DNA of 64,000 nt from a candidate division Hyd24-12 bacterium UBA6080 (GCA_002436025.1 DIXM01000013.1:1-64000), one strand, 5' to 3'; positions 25,441 through 34,047 are shown, numbered from the stretch's first letter. Notes: generated by a model not told the origin, from the letters alone. A program made the numbers and translations.

Positions 25441-26414
25441 TTTCCTTCCCTTCCCGACACCAGAAGATACAAACCGCCCACGGTCATGAGAAGAACCGCA
25501 AAAAACAACCAGAGCAGGTGCATGGAGAAACCCGCCTCCACTATTCCGAGCCCCGGGGCAAGCTCACCGGTGACGCCCACGACCGCAAAGCCAGCTATCC
25601 AGCCCGCCTCGAGGGTTCCCAGCCCCAGAAGGCCGTGAATGGGCATTGCCAGTGTGGCGTCGGTTACGGCGCCTGCCACCAGCACCTTCCAGAGGGGCTT
25701 GAAATCGACTCCCATCGCCCTGAGCAGGAACACGAACATGAAGAGCTTCACGCTCCATGCCAGAAGGCTGACAAGATAGGATGCAGCGAACCTCCCCCTT
25801 CTGCCCGTACCCACCGTGACCGCCTGGGCAAGGTTTTCGTAACCCTTGCTGAAGCGCCCGCCGAAAAGCTTCAGAAGGGGTTTCTGAAGCAGCGCCAGCA
25901 TGCGTGGCAGAAAGAACACCGCCGTCAGTGAGGCAACTCCCACCAGGGCCGCGGCAAGGGCGGCCGAGCCGCTGAGACCGCCCGCGACGGCGCAGCTCAC
26001 AAGCGTTCCCATGGCGGCCATGTCGAGGAGTTTCGAGAGCACGACGGTTGCCGTTCCCCGCCCCAGTGACAGCCTGCCGTAGTACCGGAAAAGCCCGACA
26101 AGCGCGGGGTCGGCAAGGCGAAGGGGCAGAAGGTGCCCGAGCCCCACGTGTATGGCGTTTATGGGAAGGGCTTTGCTCATTGATATGGGGTGCTCCCAGC
26201 TCAAAAGCTTCCAGCGCCACGCCCTGAGGACCTGGCTCGCGATGAAGAGCAGCAGTGCAATTCCAAGGTATCCGGGGTCGGCCGTGGAAACGCCTGCGAG
26301 TATGCGGATGACCGTTGCCTTAAGGTCGCCCCCGCTGCCCAGCAGAAGGAAGGTCACGGCGCCGCCTGCGGCCACGGCGACAAGCGTTCGAAGTGTCCTG
26401 CCAGAGATCCGCAC
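25437..26414 (-). CDS. UPF0104 / lysylphosphatidylglycerol-synthase-like membrane protein
   Basis: A 325-residue protein with about eight hydrophobic segments and the UPF0104 pattern, including 'FIASQVLRAWRWKLLSWEH' and 'LAMPIHGLLGLGTLEAGW'. The family includes the membrane part of lysyl-phosphatidylglycerol synthase (a flippase) and stand-alone members of uncertain substrate. No aminoacyl-transferase domain is present, so lysine transfer is unlikely; lipid or lipid-linked sugar flipping is the better guess. GTG start at 26,414 with GGGAGG seven bases upstream. Its stop overlaps the FAD enzyme start by ATGA. Confidence 0.82.
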   Translation of the reverse strand: MRISGRTLRTLVAVAAGGAVTFLLLGSGGDLKATVIRILAGVSTADPGYLGIALLLFIASQVLRAWRWKLLSWEHPISMSKALPINAIHVGLGHLLPLRLADPALVGLFRYYGRLSLGRGTATVVLSKLLDMAAMGTLVSCAVAGGLSGSAALAAALVGVASLTAVFFLPRMLALLQKPLLKLFGGRFSKGYENLAQAVTVGTGRRGRFAASYLVSLLAWSVKLFMFVFLLRAMGVDFKPLWKVLVAGAVTDATLAMPIHGLLGLGTLEAGWIAGFAVVGVTGELAPGLGIVEAGFSMHLLWLFFAVLLMTVGGLYLLVSGREGK

Positions 26415-26477
26415 GAATCCTCCCGGGTTGTGAAGCGGTAATATAGACGGGGCAGGCCTTACCGTGCGGGGGGCAGG

Positions 26478-27320
26478 TCAGACCGGTTCGATGTCCTTTA
26501 TCAGTTCGATCAGGTACTCACGCGACCAGTCTTCCAGTATCCCGCGGTTGCACGAAAGGGTAAGCGCCTCCCGCTTCGCGTCTTCAACGTCAAGCACCTT
26601 CACCTTTTCAAGGAGGTCCATTTGAACGCTGTCGAGCGTCAGGGCGTTAAGGTCGCTGTAATCACCGGTGAGGCGGAGTTTTGCCTCGAGCTGCGACAGG
26701 CGGAGCTCGGGGAAAGTGACGACGAACCACGCGAAATCGAACCAGTCGGTGCCGTGGGCGGGGGCCTGCGCAGAAAGAAGCGAGTGGATGTTCCAGGCGA
26801 AGGCGTCAGGAAGGGAGACCGCCTTTACGGGGAATGGGACCGGTCTTTGAAGGAACTTCTCCTCGGTGATGAACCCCGCGCCCGACGTGGCGTCGACATT
26901 GATCGGAAGCTTCAGGAGCTTGCGTGGGTGAAGACCTGAGAGAACGTGTTTGGGAGCACCGATCTCCTGCATCAGAAGACGGGTGACCCCTGTCAGCTCC
27001 GCTCCCCCCTCCTGACCCTTCCGAAGCTCGCCCGTGAAGCCGAACTTATTGAGCTGGGCCTTTACCGGCTCAGCGTACTCCATGATCGAAAAGCCGGGGT
27101 CATGCTTCAAAAGGCAGAAATCAAGGCTGTCGCAGCGACGGTCCAGCCCGTGCAGCACCCTGAGGGCGGTTCCGCCGAAAAATGCCGCCTTCTCGAGGAA
27201 ACCGCTCTGCTGAAGCCCCAGGAGCAGAACCTCCTGGAGAATCTCGACAAGCGCCTTTGAATAGTCTTCCACGCTCCCGCACGAGTAATCCGAGAGCATC
27301 CCCTTCACTGCATTGTGCAT
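26478..27320 (-). CDS. AbiEii/AbiGii-family nucleotidyltransferase, no adjacent antitoxin
   Basis: A 280-residue protein with the AbiEii nucleotidyltransferase signature 'AAFFGGTALRVLHGLDRR' followed by the metal-binding D-x-x-D-like 'CDSLDF'. In the AbiE system this protein is a GTP-dependent toxin controlled by AbiEi. No AbiEi-like gene is next to it: one neighbour is the UPF0104 gene, the other the peroxiredoxin gene. It lies outside the low-GC island and has the base composition of its surroundings, so it could be a domesticated or solitary member. ATG 27,320 is used; ATG 27,299 is possible. Confidence 0.82.
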   Translation of the reverse strand: MHNAVKGMLSDYSCGSVEDYSKALVEILQEVLLLGLQQSGFLEKAAFFGGTALRVLHGLDRRCDSLDFCLLKHDPGFSIMEYAEPVKAQLNKFGFTGELRKGQEGGAELTGVTRLLMQEIGAPKHVLSGLHPRKLLKLPINVDATSGAGFITEEKFLQRPVPFPVKAVSLPDAFAWNIHSLLSAQAPAHGTDWFDFAWFVVTFPELRLSQLEAKLRLTGDYSDLNALTLDSVQMDLLEKVKVLDVEDAKREALTLSCNRGILEDWSREYLIELIKDIEPV

Positions 27321-27405
27321 AGCGGCCCTACCCCCTCACGTACGGTCTGTAACACCTTTTACCGGGCATTATGCGGCGTTCGGCCCCTGAACGCAAGTAA
27401 CGGTG

Positions 27406-27432
27406 AAGGCCCCGGGCATTTCCCGGGGCCTT
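27406..27432 (-). terminator. candidate terminator after the peroxiredoxin gene
   Basis: A perfect hairpin, AAGGCCCCGGG with its complement around a short loop, lies 22 bases past the peroxiredoxin stop. There is no good T-run after it on the minus strand, so efficiency is uncertain; the strong GC stem and position favour a terminator or mRNA end. Confidence 0.5.
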
Positions 27433-27454
27433 CCCTCGTCTGCCCTGTGCTTTG

Positions 27455-28171
27455 TTACCTGGGAAGGTTTTTGAGGCAGAGGAACCAGTCAAGGCACTCG
27501 TAGTCGGCGCCGGCGCCCTTCACTCTCTCGGCCGCGGCTTCGGTGGTGGGAGGCGGCGGAATGATCACCTTGTCACCCGGACGCCAGTCGGCGGGGGTGG
27601 CGACCTTGTACTTGTCCGACGTCTGCATGGCCACGAGCAGGCGCTTCAGTTCATCGAAGTTCCTGCCGTTGGCCAGGGGGTAGTAGATAAGTGCCCTTAC
27701 CTTCGAATCGGGGTCGATGAAGAACACGGCCCTCACCGCCTGCGTGTCGCTTGCGCCGGGCTGGACCATGCCGTACTTGTAGGCAACGTCCATGGTGAGG
27801 TCGGCGATGACGGGGAAGTCGACCTTCATGTTCTTCATGCCGTTCCAGGCTATCTTCTCCTCGATGGTGCGCAGCCAGGCGATGTGGCTGTAGTGGCTGT
27901 CGATGGAGAGCCCCACGAGTTCGCAGTTGAGCTCCTTGAATTCACCCTGCATCCTTGCAAAGGTCATGAACTCAGTGGTGCACACCGGCGTGAAATCGGC
28001 GGGGTGGCTGAAAAGGATGACCCATCTGCCCTCGTAATCATCGGGGAAGTTTATGGTGCCCTTGGTGGTGAGGGCGGTGAAAGAGGGCGCGGGGTCGCCG
28101 ATGAGCGGGATCGAGGGAAAGCCCTCTTCCTCGCAGCAACACTCCATGTCATGATCGTGGTCTTCACACAT
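27455..28171 (-). CDS. peroxiredoxin (Prx6 / archaeal-type)
   Basis: A 238-residue thiol peroxidase. The peroxidatic Cys is C64 in 'PADFTPVCTTEF'. The C-terminal 'YECLDWFLC' carries two further Cys like those that resolve the sulfenic acid in the long, archaeal-type Prx6 subgroup. It reduces hydrogen peroxide and organic peroxides. The first 18 residues are unusual: rich in His, Asp, Glu and a run of three Cys ('HDHDMECCCEEE'), which looks metal-binding. It starts three bases after the catalase stop, so it is third in the peroxide-stress operon. Confidence 0.9.
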   Translation of the reverse strand: MCEDHDHDMECCCEEEGFPSIPLIGDPAPSFTALTTKGTINFPDDYEGRWVILFSHPADFTPVCTTEFMTFARMQGEFKELNCELVGLSIDSHYSHIAWLRTIEEKIAWNGMKNMKVDFPVIADLTMDVAYKYGMVQPGASDTQAVRAVFFIDPDSKVRALIYYPLANGRNFDELKRLLVAMQTSDKYKVATPADWRPGDKVIIPPPPTTEAAAERVKGAGADYECLDWFLCLKNLPR

Positions 28172-28174
28172 TTT

Positions 28175-29692
28175 TCAGTCCTTTCCCGGTGAGGTCGCCC
28201 TCACCCTTTCTTCCTGGCTCATTCGGGCGAGGCTCTCGATCTCTTTCACGTCGAGTTCGAGCCCTTCCGCCACCCGTGAGCCGTAATCGCGGTCAACCTT
28301 GAAAAACAGGGCGGTCTGCCTTTTCTGAATGTGTTTCGAGGCGTTGCGGAGATGGCCCGTGATGTTGGCCACGAGGTGCCTGCGGTCTTCCTCGGTCATC
28401 ACCCTGCGGTAAAGCTCGCCGGGCTGGATGAAGTCGGCGTCGGTGAGCGCAACGTGATGCCTGTCCGCCATGCCGAAGACGTCGATGGGTGGAAGCGCCC
28501 TGGCGGGGTCGGGCGAAGGCGTTCCCAGGCTGTTGGGCCAGTAGTTGGGGGTTCTGGCTCCGTTGCCGTCCACCCTCATTGCCCCGTCCCTCTGGTAGTT
28601 CACGGACCCCGAGGCCCTTGGGGCGTTCACGGGGATGAGGTGGTAGTTGGGGCCAAGCCTGTGCCTGTGGGCGTCGTGGTAGCCGAACAGCCTGGCCTGC
28701 ATCATCTTGTCCGGCGAGGGGCCGATGCCCGGCACCATGTTCCCCGGGGAGAAGGCCGCCTGTTCCACCTCGGCGAAATAGTTTTCGGGGTTGCGGTTGA
28801 GTACGAGCCTTCCCACCGGGAAGGGCGGGAACTCGCCGTGGGGCCAGACCTTGGTGACGTCGAACGGGTCATACCTGAAAGTCCGGGACTGCTCTTCTGT
28901 CATTATCTGCGCTTCGACCAGCCAGGAGGGGAAGACCTCCTCCGCAATGGAGTCGCTCAGGTCGCGTGTGGCGATGTCCGGGTCGATCCCCCGCATTCTG
29001 TCGGCTTCCTGACCCGTGAAGTTCCTGATGCCGCTCTCGGTCTTGAAGTGGAGCTTGACCCAGTGGTACTCGCCACGGGCGTTGTACCACATGAAGGCGT
29101 GGCCGCCGAAGCCGTGCATGGAACGGAAGTTTCTGGGGGTGCCCCTGTCGGAAAACAGTATTGTCACCTGATGGATGGACTCGGGCGTGAGGCTTAGAAA
29201 ATCCCAAAAAGCGTCGGGGTCCTTCAGGTTGGTTTCGGGGTTGCGCTTCTGGGTGTGGATGAAGTCGGGGAACTTTATGGCGTCGCGTATGAAGAAGACC
29301 GGAGTGTTGTTCCCCACCATGTCGAAGTTGCCCTCTTCGGTGTAGAATTTGACGGCGAAGCCCCTGGGGTCGCGCTCGGAATCGGCCGAACCCTTCTCTC
29401 CCCCAACGGTTGAGAACCTGGCAAAGACATCGGTCTTCTTCCCCACTTCCGAAAGGAACGCCGCGCAGGTGTAGCGGGAGACATCGTGGGTTACCTCGAA
29501 GAAGCCGAACGCCCCGGCGCCCTTGGCGTGCACCACGCGCTCGGGGATCCTTTCCCGGTTGAAGTGCGCGAGCTTTTCGATGAGGTGTATGTCTTCGAGG
29601 AGAACCGGCCCCCGGGGCCCGGTGGTCATCGACGTGAGGTCGCTGTCCACGGGTTTTCCGAAGTTGGTAGTGAGGGTCTTGTCTTTTTTCAC
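28175..29692 (-). CDS. katA: catalase (monofunctional heme)
   Basis: A 505-residue small-subunit-type catalase that converts hydrogen peroxide to water and oxygen. Visible features are the distal His in 'ERVVHAKGAGAFG', the Asn in 'GNNTPVFFIRD', and the proximal heme Tyr in 'ARLFGYHDAHRHRLG'. Length and motifs match clade 3 catalases. The GTG at 29,692 is preferred over an upstream ATG because GGGAGGAG lies five bases before it, and it falls just after the regulator's stop. With the PerR-like gene before and peroxiredoxin after, it forms an oxidative-stress operon. Confidence 0.94.
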   Translation of the reverse strand: MKKDKTLTTNFGKPVDSDLTSMTTGPRGPVLLEDIHLIEKLAHFNRERIPERVVHAKGAGAFGFFEVTHDVSRYTCAAFLSEVGKKTDVFARFSTVGGEKGSADSERDPRGFAVKFYTEEGNFDMVGNNTPVFFIRDAIKFPDFIHTQKRNPETNLKDPDAFWDFLSLTPESIHQVTILFSDRGTPRNFRSMHGFGGHAFMWYNARGEYHWVKLHFKTESGIRNFTGQEADRMRGIDPDIATRDLSDSIAEEVFPSWLVEAQIMTEEQSRTFRYDPFDVTKVWPHGEFPPFPVGRLVLNRNPENYFAEVEQAAFSPGNMVPGIGPSPDKMMQARLFGYHDAHRHRLGPNYHLIPVNAPRASGSVNYQRDGAMRVDGNGARTPNYWPNSLGTPSPDPARALPPIDVFGMADRHHVALTDADFIQPGELYRRVMTEEDRRHLVANITGHLRNASKHIQKRQTALFFKVDRDYGSRVAEGLELDVKEIESLARMSQEERVRATSPGKD

Positions 29693-29693
29693 T

Positions 29694-30140
29694 TCACTCC
29701 TCCCTTTCCTTCTCAAGGCACTTCCTGCACACGCCCCTTACCTCGATACGGGTGCCCCTTACAAGCCCAATGGCCAGCGCCTGCTCGGGTACCGGAATTG
29801 CATCCAGCTCAGGACACACAAAATCGTACGCCTCGCCGCAGATGGAGCACAGAAAGTGGTGATGCGGCGAGTGGTCGGCGTCGAAGCGCACCCTCTCGCC
29901 GGATGAGCCCACGGGATGGATCATCCCCATCGCTGCCAGTGTTCTCATGGTTCGGTAAACCGTGTCGAGCGAAATGGACGGCATCAGGACACGCACGGCA
30001 TCAAAGACCTCCCCTATGCTGGGGTGGCCCTTTGCACGCACGACCTCGTTGATGATCTCGAGGCGCTGCCTGGTTACCTTGACACCCGCTTTCCTCAGGG
30101 CGTCTTCGTAGCACCGGGTCATACGTTTTCCGTCGTCCAT
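29694..30140 (-). CDS. perR: Fur-family regulator, PerR-like
   Basis: A 148-residue metalloregulator. It has the winged-helix DNA-binding half ('RQRLEIINEV', 'SLDTVYRTMRTL') and a dimerisation half with the metal site 'DADHSPHHHFLCSICG' and a second C-x2-C pair 'CRKC', giving a structural zinc site. PerR-type regulators bind Fe or Mn and lose DNA binding when histidines are oxidised by peroxide. Its place ahead of catalase and peroxiredoxin suggests PerR rather than Fur. The ATG at 30,140 has GGAG four bases upstream; ATG 30,167 has none and lies closer to the operator. Confidence 0.88.
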   Translation of the reverse strand: MDDGKRMTRCYEDALRKAGVKVTRQRLEIINEVVRAKGHPSIGEVFDAVRVLMPSISLDTVYRTMRTLAAMGMIHPVGSSGERVRFDADHSPHHHFLCSICGEAYDFVCPELDAIPVPEQALAIGLVRGTRIEVRGVCRKCLEKEREE

Positions 30141-30180
30141 CTCACTCCGGATTGGATAGTGGTCCATGGTTTGTGTTTGT

Positions 30181-30195
30181 TAAGAATATTTCTTA
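30181..30195. promoter_or_regulatory. Per/Fur-box-like palindrome
   Basis: The 15 bases TAAGAATATTTCTTA form a 7-1-7 inverted repeat with one mismatch, the layout of a PerR box. It sits about 40 bases before the regulator start and 45 before the divergent glycosyltransferase start, so it could control both. Autoregulation by the PerR-like protein is inferred. Confidence 0.7.
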
Positions 30196-30239
30196 TTTAC
30201 ATGGTTGTCAAGCCCGGCATACCCTGGTATTTTCAGCCG

Positions 30240-31343
30240 ATGAAAACAGCGTTCGGGCTTTTCATGCCCACATACGTAAGCTCGGGCTCCGCTTTCGAGC
30301 TCAGGCGCCTCACCGGCGGCATCAGGTACGATTTCGAGGTAGCTGAGGCCTTCAGGTCACGGGGCTTCATCACTAACACGCTTGACCTCGAAACCCTTCC
30401 CGCACATGTGAGGTCACTCAGGTTCCCGGCAACGGCACACCTCTGGAAGGCCTCGCAGGACAAACCCTTTCACACGCTTGTCACCGATCTGGGCACCAGC
30501 CCGCTCACCCTGGGCCTTCAGGAAAGGGCGGGACGGGCCGGTATTCTGACCGTGCTGATCTGCCACCATTTCAGGGGTCATCTGGAAAAGCCCCTTTTGA
30601 AGCGGCTTCTTCACAGGTACTGCGAGAAGCGGATCGTTGCCGGGGCTGACATTCTTGTCGCCAACAGCTCCCACACCAGATCAGTGCTTGTTGGAATGGG
30701 GCGTGCGCCGCACGACATCATCCTCGCTCCACCGGGTCTGAATGTACCCCTGGCTTCAGGTCCCCGCCGCAGTGAGAACCCCGCGACCATTCTCGCTGTC
30801 GGCAACATCGAGGAGAGAAAGGGCGTCATCGACGCCGTCAGGGCCCTTGGGCATGCAGGTCTGCCATCGGCAACGCTTGTTCTGGCCGGGTCGGACGAGC
30901 TTGAACCTTCCTACGCCCGGGAGGTCAGGGCTCTCACGGAGCGTTCCGGGCTGAGCGGCAGGGTGAGGATAACCGGCAGACTGACCGATGATGAACTGAA
31001 AGGGTTTTTCCGCAGTGCCGACGTCTTCATGCTTCTCTCCCGGTGGGAGGGGTACGGCATGGCCATAGCCGAAGCCATGGCCTCGGGTCTTCCCGTTTTG
31101 TCGACCACCGCGGGGGCCATTCCGGGAATCGTTGCCAACGGGGTGTCAGGGCTTCTTGTCGAGCCGGGTGACTGGAAAGCCGCCGGCGATTACCTCCGGC
31201 TCCTCTTCACCGATGCCCCGCTTCGAAGAAGGCTTGCGGAGGAAGCGCTGAAAAGTGCCGCGGGTTTCCCCACGTGGAAGGATACCACGGACAGGATCGT
31301 TCAGGAGGTCCTCTCCCGGTTGCAGAGCCCGTCCAGGAAGTGA
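30240..31343 (+). CDS. glycosyltransferase, GT4 family
   Basis: A 367-residue GT-B fold glycosyltransferase. The C-terminal donor domain shows 'LAVGNIEERKGVIDAVRAL', 'RWEGYGMAIAEAMASGLPV' and the conserved acidic motif, typical of GT4. No membrane segment is seen. The start ATG 30,240 ('MKTAFGLFMPTYVS') is chosen because the protein fold begins there; ATG 30,201 is possible and neither has a clear ribosome site. It is transcribed divergently from the peroxide operon and its last 43 bases overlap the end of the convergent glycosyltransferase. It likely adds a sugar to a surface polysaccharide. Confidence 0.85.
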   Translation: MKTAFGLFMPTYVSSGSAFELRRLTGGIRYDFEVAEAFRSRGFITNTLDLETLPAHVRSLRFPATAHLWKASQDKPFHTLVTDLGTSPLTLGLQERAGRAGILTVLICHHFRGHLEKPLLKRLLHRYCEKRIVAGADILVANSSHTRSVLVGMGRAPHDIILAPPGLNVPLASGPRRSENPATILAVGNIEERKGVIDAVRALGHAGLPSATLVLAGSDELEPSYAREVRALTERSGLSGRVRITGRLTDDELKGFFRSADVFMLLSRWEGYGMAIAEAMASGLPVLSTTAGAIPGIVANGVSGLLVEPGDWKAAGDYLRLLFTDAPLRRRLAEEALKSAAGFPTWKDTTDRIVQEVLSRLQSPSRK

Positions 31344-32602
31344 ACGAGCCCGGCGGCGTTCGCCTCCATGTCCATCTCGGTTCCGAGAAGGGCGTCGGGG
31401 GACGGAAGAACCCTCAGGACTCCCCGGCTCATCTCATCCCATGCCGTCTCAAGTGCAAGACAGACGCCTTCCGCATCGTGACCCGAAATGTATCCGGCGT
31501 TCATCCGCCGAATGAGGGAGGTCATGTCCCCCTCGCGTGAAAGGGCGAGTATCGGCCTTCGGGCCAGAAGGCACTCCACGGTCTTCGAGGCGTTCTTAAG
31601 CTCGTTGCCGGGCTGTGGCGGCATGAGAATCAGAAGCAGGTGCGAAAGGTTCTGCCACTCCCTGACCGATGTGAAAGGAACCCTGCCGATCCACTCAACT
31701 TGGCCGGAAATGCCAAGTCCCCGGGGCAGCCCCTTGTACTTACCGGGCTCGCCCACCATTCTGAACCTTATCCTTCTCTCCGGATGCCTTTCCATGAAGA
31801 GCTTCATCCCACGCATGAAGTGGAGCGGTGTCTGGTTGCCCATGAGGTAGCCCGCATAGGTTACAACCATCTCATCATCAAGCGCGGGAGGTAGTTTGTT
31901 GTTCCACAGGGTGGCGATCTCTTCACTGGTCGCCCCGTTCCAGAGGGTCTGTACGGGCGGACACAGAGCACCGTAAGTTTTTGTGAAGTATCTGGATGAG
32001 CCGTCGGTGGTGGTGACGATACCGTCAGCCGCCCGTACCACCCACTTCTCCATCACCCTGGTCCAGAAGCGCCTTGCACAGGGCTCGTTCTCCCAGTCAA
32101 CAATACCGTCGTTGGCCCAGAGGTCCCCGAAGTATGCCACCCAGGGTCTTCCGGTAAGTGCGGAGCACACCATCCCCGCGAGATGGACCGAGTGCGGCGG
32201 ACCCAGTGTTATTATCACCTCGGACCGGTATTCCCTGATGGCCCGAAGCGAGGCCCAGATGGCCATGGGAGCCCATGCCACATACCTGTCGGGCTGAAGA
32301 ACAGTGTTCAGGATGAAGTGGCGGAGCCGCCCGGAAACAGTGAATCGCTTCCTTCCCGAGTGCAACCCGTCTGCCGGTACTCCGGCCCCGAGTTCCACCG
32401 TTCCCTTCCGGATAACCCTGACCTCTTCCGGAAGAAGATCGAGGAGTGTTTCGTCCACCGGGAGTCCGCCGGTATGCTTTGGCGTGACCACTGTCGGGAT
32501 CCATCCGTTGCCCACTAGAAGGCTCGTGACCTTCAGGTTCATGGGGGCCGACCCCGTGGAAACGGGCGGGAATGTGTACGCTATGTAAAGAAGGTTCTTC
32601 AT
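31301..32602 (-). CDS. glycosyltransferase, downstream copy of a tandem pair
   Basis: A 433-residue GT-B glycosyltransferase with start 'MKNLLYIAYTFPPVSTGSAP', a typical GT4-like acceptor half, and 'RMVGEPGKYKGLPRGLGISG' and 'LLLILMPPQPGNELKNASK' in the donor half. It is nearly identical to the gene at 32,702-33,994; the repeat covers almost the full gene. Differences are scattered substitutions, and both copies are intact, so both could be active, perhaps with different acceptors. The ATG at 32,602 is preferred over earlier in-frame codons because the same ATG is used in the paralogue and conserved there. Confidence 0.85.
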   Translation of the reverse strand: MKNLLYIAYTFPPVSTGSAPMNLKVTSLLVGNGWIPTVVTPKHTGGLPVDETLLDLLPEEVRVIRKGTVELGAGVPADGLHSGRKRFTVSGRLRHFILNTVLQPDRYVAWAPMAIWASLRAIREYRSEVIITLGPPHSVHLAGMVCSALTGRPWVAYFGDLWANDGIVDWENEPCARRFWTRVMEKWVVRAADGIVTTTDGSSRYFTKTYGALCPPVQTLWNGATSEEIATLWNNKLPPALDDEMVVTYAGYLMGNQTPLHFMRGMKLFMERHPERRIRFRMVGEPGKYKGLPRGLGISGQVEWIGRVPFTSVREWQNLSHLLLILMPPQPGNELKNASKTVECLLARRPILALSREGDMTSLIRRMNAGYISGHDAEGVCLALETAWDEMSRGVLRVLPSPDALLGTEMDMEANAAGLVHFLDGLCNRERTS

Positions 32603-32655
32603 GACGGATCGTCCCGGAGCGCCAGGCTGTCGTAAACTGAAGGGAGGGCTTCTGA
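31321..32655. repeat. direct repeat copy 1 (glycosyltransferase duplication)
   Basis: This 1,335-base stretch aligns without net offset change to 32,713-34,047 (constant distance 1,392). It covers a whole glycosyltransferase gene plus the last codons of the preceding gene's reading frame. Copies are highly similar with scattered differences, so the duplication is recent but not brand new. Confidence 0.85.
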
Positions 32656-32712
32656 AGGGCACGGGTACCGGGGTGGGAGATCGCCGGCGGACAGCCGGGA
32701 ACTACCCATTTC
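32656..32712 (-). pseudogene. remnant of a third glycosyltransferase gene
   Basis: The 57 bases between the copies resemble the interior of the gene at 33,991-35,250 near 34,613-34,650. Translated on the minus strand they give 'KWVVPGCPPAISHPGTRAL', matching 'KSWLVPNYPPAISPGVRD' of that gene. So the original duplication included part of that gene, and most of its copy was later deleted. Confidence 0.65.
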
Positions 32713-33994
32713 TGCAGAGCCCGTCCAGGAACTGAACGAGCCCGGCGGCGTTCGCCTCCATGTCCATCTCGGTTCCGAGAAGGGCGTCGGGGGACGGCAG
32801 AACCCTCAGGACTCCACGGCTCATCTCTTCCCATGCGGTCTCAAGTGCAAGACAGACGTCTTCCGAATCGTGATCCGACACGTAGCCTGCTTTCATCCGC
32901 CGAATGAGGGAGGTCATGTCCCCCTCCCGTGAAAGGGCAAGTATCGGCCTTCGGGCCAGAAGGCATTCGACGGTCTTCGAGGCGTTCTTCAGCTCGTTGC
33001 CCGGCTGTGGCGGCATCAGAATGAGAAGCAGGTGCGAAAGGTTCTGCCACTCCCTGACCGATGTGAAAGGAACCCTTCCGATCCACTCGACCTGGCCGGA
33101 AATGCCAAGCTCCCCGGGCAGCCCTGCGTACGCACCGGGGTCGCCCACCACCCTGAACCTTATCCTTCGCTCAGGGTGTCTTTCCATGAAGAGCTTCATC
33201 CCACGCATGAAGTGGAGCGGTGTCTGGTTGCCCATGAGGTAGCCCGCATACGTTACAACCATCTCATCATCAAGCGCAGGAATGGGTTTGGTGTTCCACA
33301 GGGTTGCTGTCTCTTCACTGGTCGCCCCGTTCCAGAGGGTCTGAACGGGCGGACACAGCGTGCCGTAGGTTTTTGTGAAGTATCTGGATGAGCCGTCGGT
33401 GGTGGTGACGATACCGTCAGCCGCCCGCACCACCCACTTCTCCATCACCCTGGTCCAGAAGCGCCTTGCACGTGTCGTTTCCTCCCAGTTCACATATCCG
33501 TCGCAAACCCAGAGGTCTGAGAAGTATGCCACCCAGGGCCTGCCTGTCAGTGCGGAGCAAACCATTCCCACGAGATGGACCGAGTGCGGAGGACCCAAAG
33601 TGACTATCACTTCGGACCGGTATTCCCTGATGGCCCGAAGCGAGGCGAAGATGGCCATGGGAGCCCATGCCACGTACCTGTCGGGCTGAAGGAGGGTGTT
33701 CAGGATGAAATGCCGGAGCCGTCCCGGGATGCTTAAGCGCTTCTTCCCCGACCGCGCGCCGTCTGCCGGTCTTCCGCCCGCGAGTTCCACCGTTCCCTTC
33801 CGGATAACCCTGACCTCTTCCGGAAGAAGATCGAGGAGTGTCTCGTCCAGCGGGAGTCCGGCTACATGCCTTGGCGTGATGACAGTCGGGATCCATCCGC
33901 TGCAAACGAGAAGGCTCGTGACCTTCAGGTTCATGGGGGCCGACCCCGTGGAAACGGGCGGGAATGTGTACGCTATGTAGAGAAGGTTCTTCAT
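32702..33994 (-). CDS. glycosyltransferase, upstream copy of a tandem pair
   Basis: A 430-residue GT-B glycosyltransferase, almost the same as the gene at 31,301-32,602. It keeps the 'MKNLLYIAYTFPPVSTGSAP' start and the C-terminal 'SKTVECLLARRPILALSREG' region. Its ATG overlaps the TGA of the preceding glycosyltransferase gene, so the two are co-translated; the duplicated copy has lost that arrangement. Amino-acid changes cluster lightly around residues 60-110, for example 'ELAGGRPADGARSGKKRLS' against 'ELGAGVPADGLHSGRKRFT' in the other copy. It likely serves in surface glycan assembly with the flippase two genes upstream. Confidence 0.86.
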   Translation of the reverse strand: MKNLLYIAYTFPPVSTGSAPMNLKVTSLLVCSGWIPTVITPRHVAGLPLDETLLDLLPEEVRVIRKGTVELAGGRPADGARSGKKRLSIPGRLRHFILNTLLQPDRYVAWAPMAIFASLRAIREYRSEVIVTLGPPHSVHLVGMVCSALTGRPWVAYFSDLWVCDGYVNWEETTRARRFWTRVMEKWVVRAADGIVTTTDGSSRYFTKTYGTLCPPVQTLWNGATSEETATLWNTKPIPALDDEMVVTYAGYLMGNQTPLHFMRGMKLFMERHPERRIRFRVVGDPGAYAGLPGELGISGQVEWIGRVPFTSVREWQNLSHLLLILMPPQPGNELKNASKTVECLLARRPILALSREGDMTSLIRRMKAGYVSDHDSEDVCLALETAWEEMSRGVLRVLPSPDALLGTEMDMEANAAGLVQFLDGLCRNG

Positions 33995-34047
33995 GACGGA
34001 TCGTCCCGGAGCGCCAGGCTGTCGTAAACTGAAAGGAGGGCTTCTGA
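32713..34047. repeat. direct repeat copy 2 (glycosyltransferase duplication)
   Basis: Partner of the repeat at 31,321-32,655. Both ends match exactly in register: TGCAGAGCCCGTCCAGGAA at one end and GAGGGCTTCTGA at the other. The likely parental copy is this one, because its upstream neighbour is complete. Confidence 0.85.

Noticed and set aside
27452..29197. Plus-strand frames opposite peroxiredoxin and catalase (27,452-28,192 and 28,331-29,197)
   Set aside because: They are antisense shadows caused by high GC content; the minus-strand genes have full catalytic motifs.
29693..29716. Upstream ATG start for catalase
   Set aside because: It overlaps the regulator gene by 23 bases and lacks a ribosome site, while the GTG at 29,692 has GGGAGGAG.
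32097..32834. Frame of 245 codons across the glycosyltransferase repeat junction
   Set aside because: Only the short piece at 32,656-32,712 resembles a real protein; the rest is the wrong frame of the repeat copy.
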